A DNA stretch of 64,000 nt from Azovibrio restrictus DSM 23866 (GCF_000429665.1 NZ_AUCH01000005.1:1-64000); one strand, 5' to 3'. Shown: positions 33,476 to 42,529, counted from the first letter of the stretch. Notes: generated from the sequence alone by a model not told the origin. Numbers and translations: made by a program.

Positions 33476-36400
33476 ATGCCAGTTTCCACCCCGCCCGTGA
33501 CGCTGCCCGCCCTGCTCAGGTCCATCCTGCTGCTGGCCCTGGCCTATACCGGAGTGGGCATCCTGTTCCTGGGGCTGGCGGTACCGCCCGGTTATGCCGC
33601 CCCCATCTTCCCGCCTGCCGGCATGGCCCTGGCAGCCCTGCTGATTTTTGGTGCCCGCCTGTGGCCCGGGGTCTGGCTCGGAGCCCTGGCGGTACAGCTG
33701 GTGGCCGGCGCCCAGGTGGGGCTTTCCGGCGCTTCCTGGTGGGGGCCGTGGGTGGCTCCCGTGGGCGCCACCCTGCAGGCCCTGGCCGGCTACTGGCTGG
33801 CCCGGCGCCTGATCGGTTTTCCCAATCCCCTGGACCAGGCCCGGCCCATCATCCGCTTCATCACCCTGGTGGCGCCCCTGGGCTGCCTGGTCAGCGTCGC
33901 CTTCGCCATGCCCATCCTGGTGGCCACCGGGGTCATCGCCCCGGCCGACGCGGTGTTCAGCGCCTGGAACTGGTGGGCCGGGGATACCCTGGGGGTGCTG
34001 GTGATGGCGCCCCTGATGTTCGTCTTCTTCGGCCGCCCCCGTTCCGACTGGGCTCCCCGGCGCCTGGGGGTGGCCCTGCCTTTGTGCGTGGCCCTGGTGC
34101 TGATGGTGATCCTGTTCATCCAGGTGCGGGACTGGGAGAGCGCCCGCATCGGCGGGCAGTTCAACCGGGACGGCAGCCACGTGGCCAGCCTGATCGACAA
34201 GCGCTTCGCGGTCCAGGAGGACATGCTGCTGGCCCTGGAGCGGCTGATGGTGGTGGCCCCGGACCTGGACGCCCGGGGCTGGCGGGAGTTCGTCACTCCC
34301 TGGCTGGAACGCTATCCGGGCTCCCAGAACTTCGCCTGGGCCCCCTGGATCGAGCATGGCCAGCGGGCCGGCTTCGAGGCCCGGGTGCAGGGCCAGGGGT
34401 TTCCGGATTTCCGCATCCGGGACCGGGACGATGTGGGCATGACCTACGTGGCCCCGGCCGCTGAAGCCTATCTGCCCTACCTGTTCGTGGAGCCCCTGGG
34501 AGGCAACCAGCGCATCCTGGGCCTGAGTGTGTACGCCTGGCCGGTGGCGCGTCAGATCCTGGAGGCTTCGGGGGCCAGCGGTCTGCCCCGGGCTACCCAG
34601 GCAGTGCGCCTGGCTCAGGAGGTGGGCGCCCAGCAGGGCGTGGTGATCTATCAGTTGGTACGTCAGGGAGGGCGGACCCTGGGGCTGGTATCCGGAGCCT
34701 TCCGCATGGATGACGCGATCCAGGCCACCGTGGGGCCGGAGCTGCGGGCCCAGATGGAAATCTGCCTGCTGGACCGCCAGGGGCGGCCGGGCAACCAGCG
34801 CCTCTCGGGTCCCGAGGGCTGCGACGCTCCGGACTGGGGCGCAGGTCGCCTGGCCGCCACCTACCCCCTGGCCTTTGCCGGGCGCGAGTGGGAACTCCGG
34901 TTGCGCGCCACCTCCGCCTACCCCCTCAGCCAGCGGGGCTGGGCAGCCTGGGTGACCCTGGCCGTGGGCTTGGCCATGGTGGGCGTGCTGGGGGCTTTCC
35001 TGCTGGTCAGCACCGGCCGGGCCCGGCGGGTGAGCGAGCTGGTGGATGAGCGCACGGCGCAGCTGGGCGAAGTGGGCCTGCGGCTCCAGGAGCAGACCGA
35101 TCTGCTGGCCCGGGCCCAGCGCATTGCCCAGCTGGGAAGCTGGGAGCTGGCCGGGGACGGGACCTTCCACGCCTCCGACGAACTGTGCCGCATGCTGGGC
35201 TTGCTTCCCGGTACCCTGGTGGGCTGGCAGCAGGTGGAGGAGCTGGTGGTGCCGGAGGACCGGGCCGCCCTGCGCAATGCCCTGGATCAGGTCCAGGAGC
35301 CCCCCGCCAGCGTTGCCCTGGACTGCCGCATCCAGCCCGATGGCCGGCGGGAGGAGCGGGTGGCCCATTTCCTCATCGAGAGCGAGGTGCAGCCGGGGGA
35401 CGGCCTGCGCCTGCGGGGCACCCTCCAGGATGTGACCGTGGTGCGCCAGAGCGAGGCCCACATCCAGTTCCTGGCCCATTACGACATCCTCACCCACCTG
35501 CCCAACCGCAGCATGTGGGCCGATCGGGCCCAGGCCGCCCTGTTTGCCGCCCGGCGCCATCCCCGGGACGTGCTGGCGGTGATGTTCCTGGACCTGGACC
35601 AGTTCAAGACCGTCAATGATTCCCTTGGCCATGGGGTGGGGGACCAGCTGCTGGCGGAAGTGGCCCGCCGCCTGCAGTCCTGCCTGCGCAGCGACGACGT
35701 GCTGGCCCGCCAGGGGGGCGACGAATTCGTGCTGCTCCTGCCGCGCCTGGCCCGGGCCGAGGATGCCGGCGAAGTGGCCCGCAAGCTGTTGCAGGCCCTG
35801 GAAGCGCCGATGCTGCTGGGGGGCCATGAGCTGTCGGTATCCGCCAGCATCGGCATCGCCCTCTACCCGGCTGACGGGGACGATGTGGACACCCTGCTCA
35901 AGCACGCGGACATCGCCATGTACAGCGCCAAGGCGGCGGGGCGGGCCAACTTCCAGTTCTTCGTGCCGGAAATGAACGTGCGTGCCTTCGAACGCATGAT
36001 GCTGGAGAACGCCCTGCGCCGGGGGCTGGAACGCCAGGAGCTGGTGCTCCATTACCAGCCCCAGGTGGAGGCCCGCAGCGGCCGGCTGATCGGCTGCGAG
36101 GCCCTGGTGCGCTGGCAGCACCCGGAAATGGGGCTGGTACCGCCGGCCCACTTCATTCCCGTGGCCGAGGATTCCGGCCTGATCGTGCCCCTGGGGGAAT
36201 GGGTGCTGGCCGAGGCCTGCCGGCAGCAGGTGCGCTGGGCCGGCCAGGGGCTGGTGATGGCGGTGAACATTTCCGCCCTGCAGTTCCGCCGGGGGGACTT
36301 TGTGGAAATGGTGGAGCGCACCCTGAAGGAAACCGGGGCCGATCCTGCCGCCCTGGAGCTGGAAATCACCGAGAGCGCCCTGATGCAGCCCAGCGAGGAG

Positions 36401-36757
36401 CTGTTCGAGCGCCTGCACCGGCTGCGCCGCCTGGGCATCACCCTGGCCCTGGACGATTTCGGTACCGGCTATTCCAGCCTGGCCTACCTGAAGCGTCTGC
36501 CCATCAGCCGCCTGAAACTGGACCGCTCCTTCGTCATGGACATCCCCCTGGATGCCGAGGATCTGGCCATCGCCACCGCCACCCTGTCCATGGCCTCGGA
36601 CCTGGGCCTGGCGGTGGTGGCCGAGGGGGTGGAAACCCAGGCCCAGGTGGATTTCCTGTCCGGGCGCGGCTGTCAGGTGCTGCAGGGCTTCCTGTTCGGC
36701 CGGCCCATGGCCGCCGCCGCCTTCGAGACCTGGCAGCGGGGCCGGGCAGAGGGCTGA
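33476..36757 (+). CDS. MASE1-CHASE-PAS-GGDEF-EAL c-di-GMP protein
   Basis: A 1,093-aa membrane signalling protein. Order: MASE1-like eight-helix membrane module (10-215), periplasmic CHASE-like sensor (about 225-450; NFAWAPWIEHGQR), a further helix (about 487-510), coiled coil and PAS (520-660), GGDEF (665-830) with intact GGDEF near 746 and an inhibitory RSDD five residues before it, then EAL (840-1085) with CEALVRWQHPE near 874 and DDFGTGYSSLAYLKRLP. Both catalytic halves look functional, so it could make or break c-di-GMP. It follows the ScfR hairpin and converges with mop. Confidence 0.9.
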   Translation: MPVSTPPVTLPALLRSILLLALAYTGVGILFLGLAVPPGYAAPIFPPAGMALAALLIFGARLWPGVWLGALAVQLVAGAQVGLSGASWWGPWVAPVGATLQALAGYWLARRLIGFPNPLDQARPIIRFITLVAPLGCLVSVAFAMPILVATGVIAPADAVFSAWNWWAGDTLGVLVMAPLMFVFFGRPRSDWAPRRLGVALPLCVALVLMVILFIQVRDWESARIGGQFNRDGSHVASLIDKRFAVQEDMLLALERLMVVAPDLDARGWREFVTPWLERYPGSQNFAWAPWIEHGQRAGFEARVQGQGFPDFRIRDRDDVGMTYVAPAAEAYLPYLFVEPLGGNQRILGLSVYAWPVARQILEASGASGLPRATQAVRLAQEVGAQQGVVIYQLVRQGGRTLGLVSGAFRMDDAIQATVGPELRAQMEICLLDRQGRPGNQRLSGPEGCDAPDWGAGRLAATYPLAFAGREWELRLRATSAYPLSQRGWAAWVTLAVGLAMVGVLGAFLLVSTGRARRVSELVDERTAQLGEVGLRLQEQTDLLARAQRIAQLGSWELAGDGTFHASDELCRMLGLLPGTLVGWQQVEELVVPEDRAALRNALDQVQEPPASVALDCRIQPDGRREERVAHFLIESEVQPGDGLRLRGTLQDVTVVRQSEAHIQFLAHYDILTHLPNRSMWADRAQAALFAARRHPRDVLAVMFLDLDQFKTVNDSLGHGVGDQLLAEVARRLQSCLRSDDVLARQGGDEFVLLLPRLARAEDAGEVARKLLQALEAPMLLGGHELSVSASIGIALYPADGDDVDTLLKHADIAMYSAKAAGRANFQFFVPEMNVRAFERMMLENALRRGLERQELVLHYQPQVEARSGRLIGCEALVRWQHPEMGLVPPAHFIPVAEDSGLIVPLGEWVLAEACRQQVRWAGQGLVMAVNISALQFRRGDFVEMVERTLKETGADPAALELEITESALMQPSEELFERLHRLRRLGITLALDDFGTGYSSLAYLKRLPISRLKLDRSFVMDIPLDAEDLAIATATLSMASDLGLAVVAEGVETQAQVDFLSGRGCQVLQGFLFGRPMAAAAFETWQRGRAEG

Positions 36758-36768
36758 GCCCAGCCCCC

Positions 36769-36787
36769 TGCCGGCATCAGGCCGGCA
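36769..36787. terminator. Hairpin between convergent GGDEF/EAL and mop genes
   Basis: TGCCGGC, loop ATCAG, GCCGGCA. It overlaps the mop stop codon and lies 12 bases past the other gene's stop, so it could serve both strands. Confidence 0.45.
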
Positions 36788-37205
36788 CGCCCAGGATCAC
36801 GTGGCTGGCCTTGAACAGCACCGAGGCCGGAGCCCCGGGCTTGAGGGCCAGTTCCAGCACCGCTTCGTTGGTGATCACCGCATGCACCAGGCTGCCGCCC
36901 GGCAGCTGCACCACCACGTCGGAATTCACCGCCCCCCGGGTCACCTGCTGCACGGTTCCGGCCAGGTGGTTGCGGGCCGAAAAACGGACGTTTTCCTGGC
37001 CGGCCATGACCATCACCCAGGGGGCCTTGACGTAGGCAACGACGGGCTTGCCCACCGCCAGGCCCAGGGATCTGACGCTGCCTTCGGTGACCACGGCGAC
37101 GATCCGGTCGCCGCCGGCGGTGCTGAGCTCCACTTCCGCGTTGACCGGGCCCTCGGCCAGGGCGGTGATGGTGCCGGGAAAGCTGTTGCGGGCGCTGATG
37201 TTCAT
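36777..37205 (-). CDS. mop: Tandem-TOBE molybdate-binding protein (molbindin)
   Basis: A 142-aa cytoplasmic protein made of two Mop/TOBE repeats: SARNSFPGTITALAEGPVNAEVEL at residue 4 and SARNHLAGTVQQVTRGAVNSDVVV at about 76. Di-Mop proteins bind molybdate (or tungstate) oligomerically and buffer it in the cell. It is divergent from modE, and a ModE-like inverted repeat lies 50 bases upstream, so ModE should control it. Start has GGAGAA upstream. Confidence 0.9.
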   Translation of the reverse strand: MNISARNSFPGTITALAEGPVNAEVELSTAGGDRIVAVVTEGSVRSLGLAVGKPVVAYVKAPWVMVMAGQENVRFSARNHLAGTVQQVTRGAVNSDVVVQLPGGSLVHAVITNEAVLELALKPGAPASVLFKASHVILGVPA

Positions 37206-37254
37206 GGTGTTCTCCTTGCTGTTCGGGATCGGGATGGTGGGCTGGCCTGGTTTT

Positions 37255-37278
37255 CGCTATATCTGTTCATGAATAGCG
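37255..37278. promoter_or_regulatory. ModE-like operator 1
   Basis: CGCTAT and ATAGCG separated by 12 AT-rich bases, with TATAT following the left arm, close to the known ModE-box layout (24 bp, CGNTAT ends). It lies 50 bases upstream of mop in the mop/modE divergent region. Confidence 0.65.
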
Positions 37279-37407
37279 TAGCCGGTGAGCGCGACGCCAT
37301 GCTAAGTCGCTCCGCCTGGTGCCCGCAACCATAGCGCCGCCTGGATTTTTTACGGATCAGGGGGAAAGGCCGGGACCAGAAGCGTCGCTTTCCTGGTTTA
37401 TAGTAAT

Positions 37408-37431
37408 CGTTATATATCTGACAACATCACG
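37408..37431. promoter_or_regulatory. ModE-like operator 2
   Basis: CGTTATATAT on the left and ATCACG on the right, again 24 bases end to end, a weaker dyad than operator 1. It ends five bases before the modE start codon, where binding would block modE expression. Confidence 0.55.
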
Positions 37432-37436
37432 ACAAA

Positions 37437-38255
37437 ATGGAACAAAACCTACATCGCCTGAAGGGGCGTCTGGAAGTGGAAACCGAATTCGGTACCTTTC
37501 TGGGCGACACCCGCATCCGCCTCCTGGAGGCCATTGCCACCCAGGGCTCCATCTCCCAGGCGGCCAAGGCCGTGCCCCTGTCCTACAAGGCGGCCTGGGA
37601 TGCCGTGGATGCCATGAACAACCTGGCCGACGAACCTCTGGTGATCCGTTCCGCCGGGGGCAAGCACGGGGGCGGCACCCAGCTCACCGATTACGGACGC
37701 CGGGTGGTGGCCCTGTACCGGGCCCTGGAGGCCGAGTACCAGGCGGCCCTGGAACGCCTGGCGGCGAGCATGAACGATGGGGAGGCGAGCAGCTTCGCCC
37801 AGTTCCGCCAGCTCTTGAAGCGCATGTCCATGAAAACCAGCGCCCGCAACCAGTTCGCCGGGGCCATCGTTGGTTTGAAGGCCGGGGACGTGGACTACGA
37901 GGTGCGCCTGAAGCTGGACGACACCAACGAGCTGGTGGCGGTGATCACCCGGGAATCCGCCGAGACCCTGGAGCTGGCCATGGGCATGGAGGTCTATGCC
38001 CTGGTGAAGTCCTCCTCGGTGCTCCTGCTTACCGACAGGGAAGTGCGCACCACGGCCCGCAACCATCTGTGGGGCGAGGTGACCCGCATCCATGAAGGGC
38101 CGGTGAATTCCGAGGTCACCCTGGCCCTGCCCGGGGGCAAGAGCGTCTGCGCCGTGGTCACCCACGACAGCATCGCCCACCTGGGCCTGGCCCTGGGGGA
38201 ACAGGCCTGCGCCGTGTTCAAGGCTTCCGCCGTCATCCTCTGCATCCAGAACTGA
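37437..38255 (+). CDS. modE: Molybdate-responsive regulator ModE
   Basis: A 272-aa regulator that represses molybdate-uptake genes when molybdate is bound. The winged HTH (25-110) contains RIRLLEAIATQGSISQAAKAVPLSYKAAWDAVDAMNNL, the ModE recognition region, and GGGTQLTDYGRR. Two C-terminal TOBE domains (SARNQFAGAIVGLKAGDVDYEV near 134 and TARNHLWGEVTRIHEGPVNSEV near 205) bind molybdate. Length is standard. Two ModE-like boxes lie upstream. ModA follows after 24 bases. Confidence 0.95.
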   Translation: MEQNLHRLKGRLEVETEFGTFLGDTRIRLLEAIATQGSISQAAKAVPLSYKAAWDAVDAMNNLADEPLVIRSAGGKHGGGTQLTDYGRRVVALYRALEAEYQAALERLAASMNDGEASSFAQFRQLLKRMSMKTSARNQFAGAIVGLKAGDVDYEVRLKLDDTNELVAVITRESAETLELAMGMEVYALVKSSSVLLLTDREVRTTARNHLWGEVTRIHEGPVNSEVTLALPGGKSVCAVVTHDSIAHLGLALGEQACAVFKASAVILCIQN

Positions 38256-38279
38256 TTTACCACCCGAAGGAGAAGCATC

Positions 38280-39038
38280 ATGAAGGTCCCATTCAGCAAG
38301 TTCGCCGCCCTGGCCGCCCTGACCCTCTGTTCCTGGCAGGTCCTGGCCGATGAGGTTCAGGTGGCGGTGGCCGCCAACTTCACGGCCCCCATGAACCAGA
38401 TCGCTGCCGATTTCGAGAAGGCCACGGGGCATAAGGCTGTCCTGGCCTTTGGGGCCACGGGCAAGTTCTACGCCCAGATCGTCAATGGGGCGCCCTTCGA
38501 TGTCTTCCTGGCGGCCGATGACACGACCCCGGAGAAGCTGGAAAAGGAAGGGCAGGGCGTTTCCGGCAGCCGTTTCACCTATGCGGTAGGAAAGCTGGTG
38601 CTGTGGTCCGCCAAGCCCGGATTCGTGGATGCCCAGGGTGAGGTGCTCAGGAGCGGTCAGTTCGCGAAACTTTCCATCGCCAATCCGAAAACGGCACCCT
38701 ACGGAGCCGCCGCCATCGAGACCTTGAACAAGCTGAACCTGCTGGCCGCCGTGCAGCCCAGATTCGTCCAGGGGGAGAATATTTCCCAGACCCTGCAGTT
38801 CGTCTCCACCGGCAATGCGGAGCTGGGTTTTGTTGCCCTGTCCCAGGTGTTCAAGGACGGCAAGGTGAGCGGAGGTTCGGCCTGGATCGTGCCGGACAGC
38901 TTTCACGAGCCGATCTACCAGGATGCGCTCCTGCTCGCGCGGGGCAAGGGCAATCCGGCTGCCGTGGCGCTGCTCGCCTACCTGAAGAGTGAGCCGGCCC
39001 GGGGGGTGATCCGAGCCTTCGGCTACGGCCTGCGCTGA
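38280..39038 (+). CDS. modA: Molybdate ABC transporter substrate-binding protein
   Basis: A 252-aa periplasmic binding protein that captures molybdate for ModBC. Signal peptide 1-22 (cleavage VLA/DEV), then VAVAANFTAPMNQIAADFEKATGHKAVLAFGATGKFYAQI, the ModA opening whose Ser/Thr and backbone bind the anion, and APFDVFLAADD near 75. Ribosome-binding site AAGGAGAA. It starts 24 bases after modE and is followed after 12 bases by a TauE/SafE gene instead of modB, which is unusual. Confidence 0.94.
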   Translation: MKVPFSKFAALAALTLCSWQVLADEVQVAVAANFTAPMNQIAADFEKATGHKAVLAFGATGKFYAQIVNGAPFDVFLAADDTTPEKLEKEGQGVSGSRFTYAVGKLVLWSAKPGFVDAQGEVLRSGQFAKLSIANPKTAPYGAAAIETLNKLNLLAAVQPRFVQGENISQTLQFVSTGNAELGFVALSQVFKDGKVSGGSAWIVPDSFHEPIYQDALLLARGKGNPAAVALLAYLKSEPARGVIRAFGYGLR

Positions 39039-39050
39039 TGCCTTGATGCC

Positions 39051-39863
39051 ATGGCGATGGCGCGATCTCATCGGGCTTCCGTGACGGGTTTTCTGGGTGG
39101 GTTCACCATTGCCAGCCTGGGGGGCATGATCGGGTTGGGAGGGGCGGAATTCCGCCTCCCCCTGCTGGTCGGAGTGTTTCGTCTCCCCAGTTTGCAGGCG
39201 GTGATCCTCAACAAGGCGACCAGTCTGGTTGTCGTGATCTGTGCTTTTGCCGCCCGCAGCCTGGTGTTGCCGCCAAGCGCACTGTGGCCCCATGGCTGGA
39301 TCGCGCTTAACCTGCTGGCCGGTAGTCTGTTCGGGGCCTGGTGGGCGGCCGGACATGCCATGACCCTTTCCAGGGGAGCCCTGGATCGCTTGATCCTGGG
39401 ACTGTTGCTGGGTCTGGGCCTGTTGATGTTGGCTGAGAGTGTATGGCACATGGACTCCGGCGGGCAGGCGCTATTTGCGGATACCTGGGTGCTGGTTCCC
39501 CTGGGGCTGCTTGCGGGCTTGTTGATTGGTGCCGTGGCTGCCGTCCTGGGGGTGGCGGGGGGTGAGCTGCTGATTCCGACCATCGTCTTGCTCTACGGTG
39601 TGGAGATCAAGCTGGCAGGCAGTCTGTCGCTGCTGGTCAGCTTGCCCACCATGCTGGTGGGTTTCCTGCGGTATCGGCAATCCGGTGCTTTTGCCGTCCT
39701 GTCCCGGGAGAAGGGCTTGTTTCAGGTTCTCACTGCAGGGTCGGTGCTGGGCGCCATCACCGGGGGACTGCTGCTTGGCCTGGTGCCCGCTGGAGTTCTG
39801 ACTGCTGTACTGGGATTCCTGCTCCTGGGCTCAGCCTGGAAAATTTTTCGTCATGGCAGATAA
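39051..39863 (+). CDS. TauE/SafE-family sulfite/anion exporter
   Basis: A 270-aa inner-membrane protein with seven or eight helices and the two-repeat TauE/SafE build: GGMIGLGGAEFRLPLLVGVF near residue 23 and the second GAVAAVLGVAGGELLIPTIVLLYG near 162. Family members move sulfite, sulfoacetate or related anions. It sits between modA and modB with gaps of 12 and 15 bases, so it is in the molybdate transcript. That placement suggests export of an oxyanion competing with molybdate; the substrate is inferred only. Confidence 0.85.
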   Translation: MAMARSHRASVTGFLGGFTIASLGGMIGLGGAEFRLPLLVGVFRLPSLQAVILNKATSLVVVICAFAARSLVLPPSALWPHGWIALNLLAGSLFGAWWAAGHAMTLSRGALDRLILGLLLGLGLLMLAESVWHMDSGGQALFADTWVLVPLGLLAGLLIGAVAAVLGVAGGELLIPTIVLLYGVEIKLAGSLSLLVSLPTMLVGFLRYRQSGAFAVLSREKGLFQVLTAGSVLGAITGGLLLGLVPAGVLTAVLGFLLLGSAWKIFRHGR

Positions 39864-39878
39864 ATCGGGAGAACATCC

Positions 39879-40550
39879 TTGCTGACAGATACCGATCTGC
39901 AAGCCATAGGGCTTACCCTGCGCCTTGCCGGCGTCACAACCTTGATCCTGTTGTTGATCGGGACCCCGGTCGCCTGGTGGCTGGCCCGCAGCCAGTCCTG
40001 GTGGAAAGGGCCGGTGGGGGCCGTGGTCGCCCTGCCCCTGGTGCTGCCGCCCTCGGTGCTCGGCTTTTACCTGCTGCTGGCCATGGGGCCCCATGGCCCG
40101 GTGGGGCAGCTGACCCAGTCCCTGGGTCTGGGGACCCTGCCCTTCACCTTCTGGGGCCTGGTCGTGGCCTCGGTGTTCTATTCCTTTCCCTTCATGGTGC
40201 AACCGCTGCAGAACGCCTTCGAGGCCATCGGCGACCGGCCCCTGGAAGTGGCGGCCACCCTGCGGGCCTCGCCCCTGGATACCTTCTTCTCGGTGGTGCT
40301 GCCGCTGGCCAGGCCCGGCTTCCTCACGGCCGGCATCCTGACCTTTGCCCACACGGTGGGCGAGTTCGGGGTGGTGCTGATGATAGGGGGCAACATTCCC
40401 GGCGTGACCCGGGTGGCCTCGGTGCAGATTTACGATCATGTGGAAGCCATGGAGTATGGGGATGCCCACCGCCTGGCCGCGGTGATGCTGATTTTCTCCT
40501 TCGCGGTGCTGCTGGCGCTCTATGCCTGGCGCCCCAATGCCAGAAAGTAA
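39879..40550 (+). CDS. modB: Molybdate ABC transporter permease
   Basis: A 223-aa inner-membrane permease with five to six helices and the EAA-loop sequence EAIGDRPLEVAATLRASPLDTF near residue 112, which docks to ModC. PLVLPPSVLGFYLL and HTVGEFGVVLMIGGNIPG are ModB/CysT-type signatures. The start is TTG with GGGAG eight bases upstream; no ATG lies near. It follows the TauE/SafE gene and precedes modC by nine bases. Confidence 0.94.
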   Translation: MLTDTDLQAIGLTLRLAGVTTLILLLIGTPVAWWLARSQSWWKGPVGAVVALPLVLPPSVLGFYLLLAMGPHGPVGQLTQSLGLGTLPFTFWGLVVASVFYSFPFMVQPLQNAFEAIGDRPLEVAATLRASPLDTFFSVVLPLARPGFLTAGILTFAHTVGEFGVVLMIGGNIPGVTRVASVQIYDHVEAMEYGDAHRLAAVMLIFSFAVLLALYAWRPNARK

Positions 40551-40559
40551 GGGTGCGAG

Positions 40560-41636
40560 ATGTCTTCGATTGCAGCGGCTTTCCGCATGGAATACCCGGG
40601 TTTCAGCCTGGACGTGGACCTGAACCTGCCTGCCCGGGGCGTGACCGCCCTGTTCGGCCATTCCGGTTCTGGCAAGACCACGGTGCTGCGTTGTTTTGCC
40701 GGCCTCAACCGGGCTCCCCGGGGACGACTGGTGGTGGAAGGCCAGGTCTGGCAGGACGAGGCCCAGGGGATTTTCCTGCCCACCCATGCGCGGCCCCTGG
40801 GGCTGGTGTTCCAGGAAGCCAGCCTGTTTCCCCACCTCTCGGTGCGCAAGAACCTGGAATATGGCATGAAGCGGGCCGGTAACAAGCGCGGCGAAGGCTT
40901 TGATGCCTGCGTCGATCTGCTTGGCATCCGCCCTTTGCTGGACCGGGCCCCGGAGCGGCTTTCCGGGGGCGAGCGGCAGCGGGTGGCGATTGCCCGGGCC
41001 CTGCTGACCCGACCCCGGCTGCTGCTCATGGACGAGCCCCTGGCGGCTCTGGATCTGAAACGCAAGCTGGAAATCCTGCCTTACCTGGAAAAGCTCCATG
41101 ACGAGCTGGACATTCCGGTGCTCTATGTGAGCCATGCGCCCGACGAGGTGGCCCGCCTGGCCGATCATCTGGTGCTCATGGACGGGGGCAGGGTGGTGGC
41201 CAGCGGACCGCTCATGGAAACCCTGGCCCGGGCTGACCTGCCGCCCGCCTTCGCCGATGACGCGGGGGTGGTGCTGGAAGCCGTGGTGGCCGCCCACGAG
41301 GCCGACGGGCTGACCCGCCTGGACTTCCCCGGGGGGCACCTGTACGTCTCCCGCCGGGAGGAGCCGCCGGGGCGGCGCCTTCGTTGCCGCATTCATGCCC
41401 GGGATGTGAGCATCGCCCTGGCCGCCCACGCCGACAGCAGCATCCTCAATGTGCTGCCCGCCACGGTCCAGGCGGTGGTGGCTACCGACACCCCGGGGCA
41501 TGTGCTGGTGCAGTTGGCCCTGCCCCAGGGGGCGGTGCTGCTGGCGCGCATCACCGAGCGTTCCCGGCTGGCCCTGGGACTGGCTCCCGGGCAGCCGGTG
41601 GTGGCCCAGGTCAAGGCCGTGGCCCTGCTGGCCTGA
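40560..41636 (+). CDS. modC: Molybdate ABC transporter ATP-binding protein
   Basis: A 358-aa ATPase powering molybdate import. Walker A GHSGSGKTT near residue 33, Q-loop VFQEASLFPHLSV near 88, ABC signature LSGGERQRVAIARAL near 138, Walker B LLLMDEPLAALD near 158 and the switch His in YVSHAPDE near 193. A C-terminal Mop/TOBE domain (about 290-355; SILNVLPATVQAVVATD) gives the ModC length and molybdate feedback. It follows modB closely. Confidence 0.95.
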   Translation: MSSIAAAFRMEYPGFSLDVDLNLPARGVTALFGHSGSGKTTVLRCFAGLNRAPRGRLVVEGQVWQDEAQGIFLPTHARPLGLVFQEASLFPHLSVRKNLEYGMKRAGNKRGEGFDACVDLLGIRPLLDRAPERLSGGERQRVAIARALLTRPRLLLMDEPLAALDLKRKLEILPYLEKLHDELDIPVLYVSHAPDEVARLADHLVLMDGGRVVASGPLMETLARADLPPAFADDAGVVLEAVVAAHEADGLTRLDFPGGHLYVSRREEPPGRRLRCRIHARDVSIALAAHADSSILNVLPATVQAVVATDTPGHVLVQLALPQGAVLLARITERSRLALGLAPGQPVVAQVKAVALLA

Positions 41637-41717
41637 AGCGGTGCCGGTGACAAGGCACGGAACTCGCTTTATGTGGAGTGAATCGCATCTGCCACCCTTT
41701 TTTGTCGCAAAGCTGCC

Positions 41718-42110
41718 ATGAAGATCGCCATCGCCACCAAGCACTACGACACGGTTTCCGGACACGCGGGCCAGGCCCGCCACTGGCTGCTCTATGACCT
41801 GGCGGCCTACCGGCCGGGCCAGGCGCCGCCGGAACCGCTGCGGGTGGAACTGGAAAAAGCCCAGTTCTTCCACCACTTCCAGGATGACGCCCCCCACCCC
41901 CTGGACGGGGTGGACCTGGCGGTGGTGGCCAGTGCCGGGGAGGGTTTCGTGCGGCACCTGAAGCAGCGGGGTACCGATGTCCTGGTGACCGGCGAGGCCG
42001 ATCCCCGGCTTGCCCTGCAGAAGATACTGGCGGGAGAGGCCCTGGCTCAGCCCCGCTTCGACATCACCACCAGCCTGTGCAAGTTGCGGGACCTGTTTTC
42101 CCGCCATTGA
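41718..42110 (+). CDS. NifX/NafY-family Fe-Mo cofactor-binding-like protein
   Basis: A 130-aa single-domain protein of the dinitrogenase iron-molybdenum cofactor-binding fold (NifX, NafY, NifB C-terminus). It opens MKIAIATKHYDTVSGHAGQARHWLLYDL, where the conserved His of the VSGHAGxA region lies, and continues with LDGVDLAVVASAGEGFVRHLKQRGTDVLVTGEADP. Members bind metal clusters or Mo intermediates. It follows modC by about 80 bases in a molybdate operon, so a molybdenum-handling role is likely. It does not by itself prove nitrogen fixation. Confidence 0.82.
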   Translation: MKIAIATKHYDTVSGHAGQARHWLLYDLAAYRPGQAPPEPLRVELEKAQFFHHFQDDAPHPLDGVDLAVVASAGEGFVRHLKQRGTDVLVTGEADPRLALQKILAGEALAQPRFDITTSLCKLRDLFSRH

Positions 42111-42130
42111 GCCGGGTCGAGGAGGCTTTC

Positions 42131-42529
42131 ATGCAGATCTGTCCGAATTCCCATCGCCTGTCCTCGTCAGCCAGCCCGCGCCAGGAGCGGGACGACCAAT
42201 CCTGGCTGGAGCACCTGCCCGCCGAATGGCGTGCCCTGGTGGTGGCCCCCCTGGAGCTGCGCCGCTACCGGGACTACGAAATGGCGGCGGCTCGGGTGGT
42301 GGGCTACGATGCCGATGACAAGCCCTGCTACACGGCCCATCGCTTCAGCCTGACCGAACCCCGCTCCGACGATGGGGAGGAGTTCTACACGGTGCTGGCC
42401 TATGGTGAGGAACTGGCGGCCTGGCGCCTGCGGGACGAGCGCTGGCTGGTGTGGCGGGAGATCCGGGCCGAGGAGGAGTGTGCCCAGGCCCGGAGTTTCT
42501 ACAGCCTGGCCCAGGCCATGCCCCGCTGA
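42131..42529 (+). CDS. Hypothetical protein in molybdate operon
   Basis: A 132-aa soluble acidic protein without a signal peptide; strong GAGGAGG ribosome-binding site fixes the start. It is rich in Arg, Glu and Trp (RRYRDYEMAAARVVGYDADDKP, LAAWRLRDERWLVWREIRAEEE). No family recognised. It lies 20 bases after the NifX-like gene and 11 before modD, so it is translated with them and may assist metal or cofactor handling. That is inferred from position only. Confidence 0.65.
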   Translation: MQICPNSHRLSSSASPRQERDDQSWLEHLPAEWRALVVAPLELRRYRDYEMAAARVVGYDADDKPCYTAHRFSLTEPRSDDGEEFYTVLAYGEELAAWRLRDERWLVWREIRAEEECAQARSFYSLAQAMPR

